Below, piece by piece: positions 19,880 to 29,934 of a stretch of 64,000 bases of DNA; positions within the stretch are counted from its first letter, which is position 1; every line of letters starts with the position of its first letter. Made by a program: the position numbers and the translations under genes. A model generated the notes under the pieces. The model saw only the letters and a list, made by a program, of their open reading frames with translations. It had not been told where the DNA came from and did no database searches. Origin of the DNA: Epithemia pelagica (lineage: Eukaryota; Bacillariophyta; Bacillariophyceae; Surirellales; Surirellaceae); NCBI GenBank assembly GCA_946965045.2, contig OX337233.1:186001-250000 (forward strand). Direction: 5' to 3'.

Positions 19880-21163
19880 AAAACGACAAAAATAAAAGAT
19901 ACCATCAGCACCACAATGTGTCTGTCGCCGTCGTCGCCGTCTTTGGTTTCGGAGATTGACCTTTTCGCGCCTTCTGGCCGCGTTTTCTGCTGTGACTTGC
20001 TGTCATGTCTCTCCTGTGGAGGAAGACTCCAAAGAAGACTCTAGCAAGATGAACATCCTCAACGACAACTTTCATCGCAACAAGCTAGAAATCGTACCTT
20101 GGCTTTCGATTCACAACAGGAGGTCTAGTGCAGCAAAGAACAGAACAACAAAAAGAAGAGCACTAGGGCGATGGTATGCTTCCTCATCCACATATCTTTT
20201 ATGGAACGAGAATCAACAGCAAGACCAGGCCAATCTCTTTGTGTTGGGGCACCGCATGGCAGTCTGGTCGCCAATTTTCGAGGACCCTTTCTCGACACGA
20301 CACCATGAGGACCTGCTGGATCGATCACAAAGTCGCCCCATTGGAGGTAGTTGCGCCGGTGACGAGAAGCGCAGTACTATGGATTGAAGTATGGAACGCA
20401 ATTTAACTCCCTCCTGATGCGTCCGATTGGAGTAGTGAAGAACTGATCATGGGAAAGGGTCGCATCGCCCCTTCAAGTCTAATACATACGAAGATTCAAG
20501 CTGGGTGTCGGTGTGGAACGACAAGGCAGCAACGCTAACCAGAATCCAACGAAGAAGAAGAAGAAGAACAACAAAACAAGTTCTATTAGACGACAGACAA
20601 GACATGATCGACGCCGTTCGTGGTCGTGGTTTTGTGGTTAGTACTGCAGAGATTGCTGGATCGACGCAATCAATTTGCCGACCTCATGATAAAGTATAGT
20701 TGCTGTATTGGAGGAACTATCGAACACTTCGGTGGCAAAAATTCCCAAGGATTCGCAAATGTCCTGTCACCCAAAACCACCACGAGCATCGAGAGACGGT
20801 GTACTGTCCTCTCACGTAGTAGGCATGGGCCATAGAGGGACCGGACCTCACAGTTTAACGCATGGTCGACCGTCCAAACGAGTCGCTGCGCCAAGTGTTT
20901 CAGGCACGAAACCATAATCTTCCACAGCATGATTTCTCGACCCCATCAACAGCGGAGAGGCATGGTCCCATGGACATCTACCCAAGGACTGGCTCCACTA
21001 TGGTGTAACTTTACAACGGAGTACATGATATCTCAATAATAGTTCGCAATGTCATGAAGAAAACAATACAACTACGATTTGAGAACGAAATGATAATGCT
21101 TTAGTTCTGCCAATGTCAGGACATACATGCAATACGTAGCAGATTTCAAGTTTCATTCTCTCC
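19880..21163. other. Decayed repeated DNA, relative of 50130-51970
   Basis: Collinear with the 50.13-51.9 kb region. Shared landmarks are CTCTTTGTGTTG at 20237 and 50633, CATCGCCCC near 20464, and AGACAAGACATGATCG at 20593. About 290 bases present at 51160-51455 are missing near 20650. Plus-strand coding traces (acidic and basic runs before QDMIDAVRGRGFVV) are shared with 63280-63360. No intact gene is seen. Confidence 0.5.
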
Positions 21164-22348
21164 TTAATCACCGAGGTGAGTATTAGGCCTTTTTCGTTTA
21201 CAAGCTAATGTCGGTGTGGAGAAGGGTGAGATATCAGCATCTCGGATACCCATACCTTCAAGAGAATGATACCATCCGTTCGATTGCTGCTCACAGAGTC
21301 GACGAAAACACCACGAATTCCTATCCATTAGTGGTAATGTCGTACACGAAGGATTGCCCCATCCACCAATCACGGCAATTCGATTGGCAGCAGTCACTAG
21401 ACTGCAGCCATTGCGGTGATTTCCCAACAGCGGGAGATTCCACACACGGTTGCGGCGCGTATCCAGAACTTCCACGGTTGAATTGACCCATGCTCCTTCC
21501 GCCACAACCAGACAAGATCCCACGGCAACCACTGCACAAGATCTTCGTGCATTGGAAAGCCTCAACTCCAAATGAGTGGTCCAGGTGGGTGAGAAAGAAA
21601 TAAACATCGAGCCAGTTTCCTTTTCTGTCTCATCATTGTCAAAGGGTGTTGCATAGTCCAAATACTCCACCGAGTCAAGATATTCATTACCGTTCCAACC
21701 TCCAACGACAAAGATGCGGTGGCCAATAACCGCACTGGCACACCAATGTCTTGGAACAGTCATGGATGGTCCCGCAGTGACTATGTGGTTGTTTGTATCT
21801 ATAATATCCACCGACGACAAATTACGATCGCTGTAGCCACCCATTACAACGATGTATCTGTTGTGAACCGCGACTGCACCACATCCCCATCGTGGCGTTG
21901 ATAAGCGACAATTCAATGTTGTCCAATGGCTCGCACGTGTGCTACTTGATGTCGAAGAAGATCGCAGCAAATAATTGGCATCAATGCGTTCGATACAATC
22001 CAAAGTTGCTGTATTGCGACCTCCCATCACGTAGATGCTTCCGTTGCACACAACAGCGGCATGTCCTCGACGAATCTTGTTCATTGGTGGCCCCTCTCGC
22101 CACTGCTTGTCTGGGTCTGCCAAATTTAATACAAGAATGGAATTGACCTCGCCATAACCTGTTCGATATCCGCCCAACACGACGACGGTTTGTTCCGTCT
22201 TGTTATCGGGATGATCGAGAACGACCGAAGCATGATAGTAACGCCATCCACCCTCAAGAGGAGGCCAGTCCTCGAAATTCCATTCAGGTGGCTCGTCCGA
22301 TAAGACAAGGCCCGACTGTCGTGCTTGTTCTTTCAGTGTCGTGGTCAT
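21164..22348 (-). CDS. Kelch-repeat protein, intact
   Basis: 394 residues from ATG 22348 (MTTTLKEQARQSG); an in-frame TAA lies just upstream. Six Kelch blades are visible through VVVLGGYR, IYVMGGRN, YIVVMGGYS, IFVVGGWN, a degenerate CLVVAEGAW, and IAVIGGWG. This predicts a six-bladed beta-propeller. The C-terminus is WYHSLEGMGIRDADISPF plus a basic tail (KRKRPNTH) that could act as a nuclear signal. There is no BTB, BACK, F-box or signal peptide, so it is a stand-alone propeller of unknown partner. The N-terminal half is almost identical to the 34735-35937 gene while the C-terminal half is of another type, so it is a mosaic. Upstream lies the type-A flank, then the second LINE. Confidence 0.9.
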   Translation of the reverse strand: MTTTLKEQARQSGLVLSDEPPEWNFEDWPPLEGGWRYYHASVVLDHPDNKTEQTVVVLGGYRTGYGEVNSILVLNLADPDKQWREGPPMNKIRRGHAAVVCNGSIYVMGGRNTATLDCIERIDANYLLRSSSTSSSTRASHWTTLNCRLSTPRWGCGAVAVHNRYIVVMGGYSDRNLSSVDIIDTNNHIVTAGPSMTVPRHWCASAVIGHRIFVVGGWNGNEYLDSVEYLDYATPFDNDETEKETGSMFISFSPTWTTHLELRLSNARRSCAVVAVGSCLVVAEGAWVNSTVEVLDTRRNRVWNLPLLGNHRNGCSLVTAANRIAVIGGWGNPSCTTLPLMDRNSWCFRRLCEQQSNGWYHSLEGMGIRDADISPFSTPTLACKRKRPNTHLGD

Positions 22349-22365
22349 GGTTTCACACAATGACT

Positions 22366-22465
22366 GCAGAATTTACGGGGATCGAGACACTGTCTTGTAA
22401 GGCACGTATGTTTGCTCTGCTCCTTTCATTATGATGGGTGTGGACTGGAAGCACGACGACTGACT
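22366..22465 (-). promoter_or_regulatory. Type-A Kelch 5' flank
   Basis: Contains GATCGAGACACTGTCTTGTA, TTTGCTCTGCTCC and GTGGACTGGAAGCACGA, as upstream of the other type-A copies. The flank's farther part, ending TTTTTGGATACC near 22565, is interrupted by the second LINE. Confidence 0.5.
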
Positions 22466-23129
22466 TGACGAAATGGATGGGTTACGAGACAAATCGTGAC
22501 CGTAGCAACGCGATGAAGAAGACCACGCATCCTTCTTGGGAGTATCGTGGGCATTTTTGGATACCCCGAAAAAGATCTCTCGGAATCGTCGAAAGGAAAG
22601 GAAACAACGACGTGAACTACAACCTGGACGACCCAAACACCATCCAAGCCAACGGAGGGAGTCCACGACGTATCTGAGTGCCCGCGTCCGATGGTCACGC
22701 CTAGGGGGCGAAACGCGGACCCGCCATGGGCTTTTTTGGCTGCAAACCGAACTCCCATGGTCCACCCACGACCGAAATGCCGATCCGGCGCAACCGCACC
22801 CCCGCCAATCGGGACAAACCACATGAATCGCATGGCGAACCAACCTATGACCATGCAAAACGCTCCATGGTCTGCGGAAATCCAAACCAAACGACCACAA
22901 CGGCATCCTGGTCCACCATGGTGCCCAAAAGGCCCAAAAGGCCCAAAGAGAAACCCCGGTGGCCAACACCAACGGTCATCCGATCCCCACTCCAGCGACA
23001 CGCCACAGCCAAACCGACACTCACACGAGACAGGAGGAAAACAACCAACCAGGACCCCCCTCCAGGCCAGCCCACCAACCAACAAACCATCCCCAACCAC
23101 CAACAAACCAAACCGGCACCAAACGACCG

Positions 23130-25982
23130 ATGAACAGGAGAAGACACGACACTACAGCCGTCCACCCACTCCCCGGCCAACTTCAACACACGGACAACAC
23201 CACGGCACCAAGAGCCACAACAAGAACCACCGCCACCCAGACCGACACACCGCCACCTGACGGCATCCAAGAACAATTCCCAGATGGAACGAACCGAGAA
23301 ACCAACAAGGGAAGACAACCGGCCAGTCATTTGCGAGCAATGAACGGTCATAGTCATAATGCTAAGTCATTGAAAGAAACGAACAACGAAACCATCCCCA
23401 CACAAAGTACGAAAACCAAGAGTTTTCCCCAGGTTCAAACACCACAACCACCCAGCAGCATCAACGCCGACAACAACCCACCAGCATCAACCATGCAAGT
23501 TCACTCCAAGCCCTCCTCCGGCCGCCGTCCGTCACGTGCCAAACCACAAGGACCAGCCAAACCCTTCGCGTACAACGACACCACCACCACTACCGCCATC
23601 ACCCCCGAACGCCGCTCCCTCATCAAGAAAACCAAAACCATAGCCCAAGAAAACCACAAACAAAAAGAAACAATGACCTCACCCGAAAACCATAAAAACA
23701 AAACCCAGAAAAATGCAGTCACCACCATGAACATCGATCCAAACCACCAACAACACGAAGAAGACGAGAACCACGACGACACCGAAGCCAGCCCAGACAC
23801 CGGCATGGAGCAGGACAACGACAACAACCACGTCCATGAACACAACGGCGCCAGCCAGGAAAACGAAAACGGAAGCGAAACATGCCTTCACGACAACCAA
23901 GGAGACCCGGACGGCCAAGCCCACAACGATGACCCCAACGACGCCGACCCGGCAAACAATGAGACGAAGGAAGAAGAAGCGAACGAAGACGCTCAAACCA
24001 ACACGGCAGACAGCCCCTCCAACCCTTACCGCAACCTCAAGCAACCCAAAAAGCGCGCCCCTTCCCCAGAACCGGCGATGCTTATCCACCTACACGTCAT
24101 GATCAACCACAATCCGAACCCGCAAGCGGAATCGGCTCTGCCCCGTCTTACCGAACAAGCGGTCAAAGACCACTTGAACCAGGTATTTTTCCACCACAGC
24201 AAGCGCGAAGAGCCCATGTGGCTTCAAGTGCACAAAGCTGAATTCATTGAAACAAAACAAGCTGGACGCCCGAGCTTCCGCCAAAACGACCACCAGCGTC
24301 AACGCAACAACAACGGACATGTATCATCCTTCCATGTCACCCTGTCCCCCGCCCCCGCCAACGACGCCTTCGACACAGAAGTTTTCCGCGAACAAGGCCT
24401 TCGGTGTGTGTTACAGATGTGGCACCGTCACAAGAACGACGACTTCACCCACGACGATTTCGGCGACCTCAGCATTCTGCGGCACGGAACGCCACAATCC
24501 AACCCAACCACCAACCCGCGCTGGGACCAATACAACGTGTACCTCCCAGCAAACAACAACAGGACCAGCGACACCTTCGGGATGGTTGTTGGGATTCCAG
24601 CACAAGCCATCAAACACCGTCGGGCGGCACAGGACTTGACGGCAGCAATTCAGCACTCCCTCCGAGCCCATCTTCCACGCAAGCTGGACTGGACGGCTTT
24701 CTTCGACCACATCGGGTGCCGATCCGGAACCTTTAGTGGGGAACTCAAAAGCAAACAAAGAGGACAGGTCCCCGTCGTCTACATCACGGCCTCGTCTCGG
24801 GCCAACTTCGAACTGCTATTGCGCAGTTACAATGTATTCACAGCAGCCAACAGGGACACTGACATCATGTGGCAAGACAACAAGATCCAACTTATTCCGA
24901 TGCCCAAAACCCAAACGAATCGAACAACGACGTTGGAAACAATTAAAGACATTGACCAATTCTTTGGTTCAAGCGTCAAGATCCGCCTCCGTCCGATCAA
25001 CACAGAAGCAACGGACGGCGATTGGAAACAACTCAAAACAATGGACGAGTACATTGCCGTATTCCCCGAATACGACAATGAAGATCCAGACCCCATCTAC
25101 TACACATTGATCATGCGAAAGACACCGGACACACACCACTTGACCACCAATACAATCCGCACGCATCCAGGATTCCCGACTAATATCCTGCTGCCCACTC
25201 TGGCCGCCGTGGCGGCAACCCCTCCGCGGCAACCAAGCACCAACCAGGACACACCGACTTCCTCCACCCACACCAACAGGCTCATCGCCTTCGCAGACCG
25301 ACTACTGCGACGAAAGACCAACTCGGCAGAGGACCACAACCACCAAACAACAACATCAACCAGAGCTCGCAACACTCCACCAGGCACACTGCCTCCGACA
25401 AAAAGAACCGCCACCCACTTTTCAGACGACGGCAATGACGACGAAGAAGATCCCTACAACGACGGCACAGACTGGACACAGGTCGCGACAAACATGGACC
25501 ACAGCCACCAATACAATCGGCTCGCACACAAACCTGTGCAAAACGACGACCGCAAACCACCGGCACAACAAAACAGCTTTTCTGCCCTCGCAGAAGATGA
25601 ACACTCCCACAACAACAAACGCCACCACGACGAGGACGACGTGGACAGAATGGAGACAGAAGAAGACAACGACGAAGCACACTCCCAGTCTCTTATCCCC
25701 CCGGACGATCTCGACGACAACGAGGCCCATCCGCAATACTCCGCACCAACAGGACACGAAATAGCACTGATCATGCAGTACGTCCGAAACAACAAACCGT
25801 CCCGCACCGCAGAGATGCGAAAATACCTGCAACAAACGAAATCATTCGCGAATGATACCGACGCGGAAGACGCCTGGCGCTATGCTCAGTCTCTGGTTCA
25901 GACTAGCAGCTCCAGCGTCGCCGGCTCCCGCACCGGCCATGTGGTCCCGCATGCAACATGGGCCAAAGAGCAAAATGAGTAA
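23130..25982 (+). CDS. LINE ORF1 protein (unclassified)
   Basis: 950 residues from the first in-frame ATG, 23130; the frame is open from 22959 through a GTG. The first 370 residues are disordered, very rich in Asn, Thr, Pro, Gln and His, and turn strongly acidic around 23750-24020. A folded region begins at MLIHLHVMINHNPNP and includes DAFDTEVFREQGLRC, FGMVVGIPAQ and FFDHIGCRSG. A second disordered, acidic tail precedes the stop. No zinc knuckle or RRM is recognised. By position it is the RNA-packaging ORF1 of a LINE. It shares only general layout, not clear sequence, with ORF1 of the LINE at 17636. Confidence 0.75.
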   Translation: MNRRRHDTTAVHPLPGQLQHTDNTTAPRATTRTTATQTDTPPPDGIQEQFPDGTNRETNKGRQPASHLRAMNGHSHNAKSLKETNNETIPTQSTKTKSFPQVQTPQPPSSINADNNPPASTMQVHSKPSSGRRPSRAKPQGPAKPFAYNDTTTTTAITPERRSLIKKTKTIAQENHKQKETMTSPENHKNKTQKNAVTTMNIDPNHQQHEEDENHDDTEASPDTGMEQDNDNNHVHEHNGASQENENGSETCLHDNQGDPDGQAHNDDPNDADPANNETKEEEANEDAQTNTADSPSNPYRNLKQPKKRAPSPEPAMLIHLHVMINHNPNPQAESALPRLTEQAVKDHLNQVFFHHSKREEPMWLQVHKAEFIETKQAGRPSFRQNDHQRQRNNNGHVSSFHVTLSPAPANDAFDTEVFREQGLRCVLQMWHRHKNDDFTHDDFGDLSILRHGTPQSNPTTNPRWDQYNVYLPANNNRTSDTFGMVVGIPAQAIKHRRAAQDLTAAIQHSLRAHLPRKLDWTAFFDHIGCRSGTFSGELKSKQRGQVPVVYITASSRANFELLLRSYNVFTAANRDTDIMWQDNKIQLIPMPKTQTNRTTTLETIKDIDQFFGSSVKIRLRPINTEATDGDWKQLKTMDEYIAVFPEYDNEDPDPIYYTLIMRKTPDTHHLTTNTIRTHPGFPTNILLPTLAAVAATPPRQPSTNQDTPTSSTHTNRLIAFADRLLRRKTNSAEDHNHQTTTSTRARNTPPGTLPPTKRTATHFSDDGNDDEEDPYNDGTDWTQVATNMDHSHQYNRLAHKPVQNDDRKPPAQQNSFSALAEDEHSHNNKRHHDEDDVDRMETEEDNDEAHSQSLIPPDDLDDNEAHPQYSAPTGHEIALIMQYVRNNKPSRTAEMRKYLQQTKSFANDTDAEDAWRYAQSLVQTSSSSVAGSRTGHVVPHATWAKEQNE

Positions 25983-28900
25983 CCAAGAAATCCTTCCTCC
26001 GAGACACTGCCCGGTGCCCGACTGCCCATGGCAAGTGCCTCCACAATCCAACAAACCACATGCGTCCCTCAAGGAGCATCTCATCACCACCCACGGGGAA
26101 ACAAACCCCTCCGACTACATGACCACCAAATACTGCAGCCAACATGGGTTCCACTTGTGTCAAGAATGCGACACACCGACGACAATATTCACAACACAAG
26201 GACACCTAAGAACACACATAACAAAAAAACATACTAGAAGTAAAACAAACATGCAACTAGTCCTTACAACCTACCGGAATACAACGCCAGAGATCGAAAA
26301 CAACTGGAAGCAAAGCCTTGCCTTCCTGAACCAACTTCGCCCAAGCCCGCCCCCGTTCAGACGGTCCATATGGCACAAGACCAAACCTCCACTCAGGTCA
26401 GAATTCTATGTCACGTATAACAACGTGATAAAATGGGTCCTCGAATCAACACCGACGTTGGCCCCAGCAATCCTCCGTGATCACACACTACCCAAACACG
26501 ACACCGACTCCAGCCCCTTCTGGAAGCTATTGCTCCTCCTGGAACCATTACTGTTGGCCCCCATCCAAAACACCGTCCACGTGACATACTCCAACGCTTT
26601 CCGGGCCAGACTTTCCCTGCTCAAAACAGGAAGAATCGAGGAACTATACAACACAATTTGGCACCCAACACCACTGCCGCTCCAACCACAAAACAGACAA
26701 CACAAGAAAAAACGACAACAGAAACAACGACTGAACACCCACAGCGACGGTCCAAACCTCCCACAGTGGAGACTCACCGCGGCCCAACACACCGCCGACC
26801 TGGGAAACTACCGAGCAGCACTCAAAAGACTGACGACGAATACTCCAACAGCAACCTTAACCCCACCAAGAATTGCAAGATGTCAGACAGAACTTTTCCC
26901 AAAACGACGACAACCACCACCTGGCACACGAGCACAAGGCCACACCAACTTACCGCCACCAACAAACCAATACCTGAAGCTAGAAGACAACATGACCGAA
27001 CTAGCACTCCGACAAATGAAACCCGGAACGGCATCGGGACCGTTCGCCACATGCACGGACATACTAGCCGCAATGGCATTACACCGAACAACACGAGCGA
27101 AAGACGCCACCAAGCCATACTTCGGAAACATAAAAGCTCTCCTCCAACTAGTGGTGACCGCTCAGGTACCTCCACCGATTCAAACAATACTTGCCAGCAA
27201 TTATTTCTTGGCGCTGCACAAAGACATCACCAACCCAGAAAAATTACGACCGATCGGAATTGGAACGGCGATTCGAAGAGTTGCCGCCAAAACAGCTCTA
27301 GTCCATATGACGGACGACATCACGCCACTTCTCCTCAAGGGCGGACAATATGGGATTCAAATCCCAGGCGGGGTCGACTTTGTCGCCCAGACAACCGCCA
27401 TGGCGGTCCGGGAATATATCGACAAACACACAGACAACCAAAAAACACCAACCGACGAACACAATGACGACCAAAACAAAACAAAAACAGCAACAAACTC
27501 CCCAAGCCGAGCTCTGATTTTGCTTGACTTGACTAACATGTTCAATAATGTGTCGCGCACCGAAGCACGACGAATTCTCTTGTCAGAGGAAGCGACTTGG
27601 CCCCTAGTCCCGATCTTTGACCTTCTCACCAACCATCCCTGCGACTCGTGGTACTTCAACGAAAACCACGAACCACATACACTGCAACAAGAAGAGGGAT
27701 TCCCACAAGGGTGCCCACTTAGCCCACTGTTCTCGTGCTTAGTCCTTCTAGCACTCACGAACCAGTTAAACAAAGAACAAGCAAAACGTGCATCAACAAG
27801 AAAACAGTCAGGAGACATCGGAGACGACAACAAAGGTGGTGTCGCTCATACGGCCTCGATAATGGACGACACGTCCGTTTGTCTACCTCATTGTGACCTA
27901 CCATGGTTCCTCTCCCGCTTCCAAGAGCTTGGAGCACCGCTCGGGATCATCCTCAATCACTCCAAAACAAAAATATTAACAACAACCACCGGCAACACGG
28001 CCTGCGACACATTGCCCCGCCGAGCACAACAAAAAGTACAGGAAGCACTATCCTTCCTCTGCCCCGATGAACCAGAACGGGCCGAAATCACCACAGGAGT
28101 CCGTTTCCTCGGACAGCCCATCGGCTCCCAGGTATTTGCCAAACAATACATCAGAGAACGGTTAGACAAAATGGTCGACACAATGGATTGCATCAGCCAA
28201 CTCCAAAACTTACAGACGCAACACACGCTGTACAAATTCTCTTTGGTTGCATCAATCATGCATTTGCTCCCATCCGACATCACCCTTGCCAATCCCGCAG
28301 GAGACCAACGATCAACAATGTGGGACAGCGACACCACGAGACGAACCGACAAACTGACAGCACGCTTCCTCGCCCGTCTCACCTCCACCAGAGACACGGA
28401 CGTCAACGAAACAGCGATAATTATTGCGTCACTCCCTCAACGCCTAGGAGGCCTTGGTTACCAGATGGCCTCCTCCGCAGCGTACCCGCGATTTCTCACT
28501 CAGACCGTGCGAGCAATCAAACTTGCGTCGTCCACAGACACACCAATTCCAAACGTCCACAGCCGGCCCTTCCTCAACTGGGAAGACTCCACCACATCAA
28601 CCATGACCAAATTCCGTAAAGGCCTCTCGCTTTTTGCCCACGAACTGGCAGACAAAGCCCTCTATACCCCATCTCGGTATGACAAACACACACACAACAG
28701 CATGATGAACCACATCATGAGAGAACACGCAATCGAAAGACTGTTCACGATAACAGACGCCAACCAACGCATCTTCTTACCTTCACTGCTTTCCCCACTC
28801 ACAAGCATGGCCTTTTCTCTGCCGCTGACAGCCTCCGAATTCCGACTTGGGAACGCGGTCTTCAAAACGGCAATGAGGAGAAAATTACGTCTACCAGTTT

Positions 28901-29889
28901 TCTCCCAAGACCCCAACCAACTGGCTCCACAATCTTGCAAATGTGCCAAGAAAACCATACTAGACGCACAAGGGGACCACTTGTTTTCGTGCAGCGCCGC
29001 CTCAAAGACTCCCCTATCGAACGCGATCAGAGACACCCTTTTTGATGTCCTGCGCCAAATAGCACCAGCAGCAAAAGAAGTGGACACAAGTCTGGATGTC
29101 CATATAGAACCGCCTGGCCTGGCTCCTCAACACAACCGAAACATCCGACCAGCGGACGTCGGCATGCTCCTTAAACAACCACACCGAAACCAGCACTTTC
29201 GATACACCGCTATCGATATCACAGTCCCCCCTCCACAGAAACCACTGCCCATCCTGGACCCGTCTGACCACGAAAACATTGCCTGTATGGCCTCCAAGAC
29301 GCACCAGGACGCAGCACGTGACAAATTCTGCCGAGACCCCACCACTGCACAACACCTCTACGACAACGGGGTATACCTCCTCCCCTTTACGGTCGATCAC
29401 CTCGGAGGCTTAGGTTCTTTCGCTGAACACCTGCTTTTCCCCAGTGAACACCAACCACACCTCTTTCATCCGGGCAAACCGCCAACGTGGGACGACCCAC
29501 ACTTCGGAAAAAACAGTCTTCGCAGCAGTGCACACCCACAAGCCTTCGCACTCTTTCAGGAAACCACTCACGCCCCGACCAATCTTCTCACAGCAGCCAA
29601 CAAAGAGACAAAAAAATTTTGCTACCCAGAAGCCCATATATACTCGATGGGACACTTTGCCAAGGCATCCCTCAGCCACGCCATCGTCACAAGCTTAGCA
29701 ATCCATGTCAACAACCACATGACAGCCATCCACCAATATCACACCACCCGACAGAAACGAACGACCCAATTGCAAAATCTTTCACGGCCACTTTTTGCAC
29801 CTATAACTCCAATATACTCCCCGGCCAGCATGGAACACTACCTGCCCACCGCGGCAACCGCCCCACTTCTCTGCGAACTCGCCGCTTAG
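25975..29889 (+). CDS. LINE ORF2: C2H2 fingers, reverse transcriptase, restriction-like endonuclease
   Basis: 1304 residues from ATG 25975; the frame is open from an earlier ATG at 25852. The later ATG overlaps the ORF1 stop (ATGAGTAA) and sits just before the first finger, so I prefer it. Two N-terminal C2H2 fingers are visible (CPVPDCPW...HLITTH and CQECDTP...HITKKH), known in R2-type elements for target DNA binding. Reverse transcriptase motifs are LDLTNMFNNV (A), FPQGCPLSPL (B) and SIMDDTSV (C). The C-terminal part has a CCHC cluster (CKCAKK...GDHLFSC) followed by RPADVG and TAIDITV, the PD-(D/E)XK pattern of a restriction-like endonuclease. There is no APE domain or RNase H. The motifs look complete, so the element may be competent. 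Confidence 0.9.
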   Translation: MSNQEILPPRHCPVPDCPWQVPPQSNKPHASLKEHLITTHGETNPSDYMTTKYCSQHGFHLCQECDTPTTIFTTQGHLRTHITKKHTRSKTNMQLVLTTYRNTTPEIENNWKQSLAFLNQLRPSPPPFRRSIWHKTKPPLRSEFYVTYNNVIKWVLESTPTLAPAILRDHTLPKHDTDSSPFWKLLLLLEPLLLAPIQNTVHVTYSNAFRARLSLLKTGRIEELYNTIWHPTPLPLQPQNRQHKKKRQQKQRLNTHSDGPNLPQWRLTAAQHTADLGNYRAALKRLTTNTPTATLTPPRIARCQTELFPKRRQPPPGTRAQGHTNLPPPTNQYLKLEDNMTELALRQMKPGTASGPFATCTDILAAMALHRTTRAKDATKPYFGNIKALLQLVVTAQVPPPIQTILASNYFLALHKDITNPEKLRPIGIGTAIRRVAAKTALVHMTDDITPLLLKGGQYGIQIPGGVDFVAQTTAMAVREYIDKHTDNQKTPTDEHNDDQNKTKTATNSPSRALILLDLTNMFNNVSRTEARRILLSEEATWPLVPIFDLLTNHPCDSWYFNENHEPHTLQQEEGFPQGCPLSPLFSCLVLLALTNQLNKEQAKRASTRKQSGDIGDDNKGGVAHTASIMDDTSVCLPHCDLPWFLSRFQELGAPLGIILNHSKTKILTTTTGNTACDTLPRRAQQKVQEALSFLCPDEPERAEITTGVRFLGQPIGSQVFAKQYIRERLDKMVDTMDCISQLQNLQTQHTLYKFSLVASIMHLLPSDITLANPAGDQRSTMWDSDTTRRTDKLTARFLARLTSTRDTDVNETAIIIASLPQRLGGLGYQMASSAAYPRFLTQTVRAIKLASSTDTPIPNVHSRPFLNWEDSTTSTMTKFRKGLSLFAHELADKALYTPSRYDKHTHNSMMNHIMREHAIERLFTITDANQRIFLPSLLSPLTSMAFSLPLTASEFRLGNAVFKTAMRRKLRLPVFSQDPNQLAPQSCKCAKKTILDAQGDHLFSCSAASKTPLSNAIRDTLFDVLRQIAPAAKEVDTSLDVHIEPPGLAPQHNRNIRPADVGMLLKQPHRNQHFRYTAIDITVPPPQKPLPILDPSDHENIACMASKTHQDAARDKFCRDPTTAQHLYDNGVYLLPFTVDHLGGLGSFAEHLLFPSEHQPHLFHPGKPPTWDDPHFGKNSLRSSAHPQAFALFQETTHAPTNLLTAANKETKKFCYPEAHIYSMGHFAKASLSHAIVTSLAIHVNNHMTAIHQYHTTRQKRTTQLQNLSRPLFAPITPIYSPASMEHYLPTAATAPLLCELAA

Positions 29890-29934
29890 AAGTTCCCCAA
29901 AACACTAGAGCGTAAAATAATCAAAAAAAAATAA

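Larger units (their letters stand above)
22574..29934 (+). mobile_element. Restriction-endonuclease-type LINE with C2H2 fingers, two intact ORFs
   Basis: About 7.36 kb on the plus strand. The left edge is set where the Kelch flank (TTTTTGGATACCCCGAAAAA) stops matching other copies. The right edge is a nine-A run (29923-29931) 34 bases after the ORF2 stop. Related uninterrupted flanks read GGATATCGAAATAAACCT (48252) and GGATACCGAAATTAAC (10632), so the insertion probably lies in GAAA|TAAACCT. No target-site duplication is clear. Both ORFs are open over about 6.8 kb, so the copy is young. The coding strand is very rich in A and C and poor in G and T, unlike the flanks. Confidence 0.85.
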
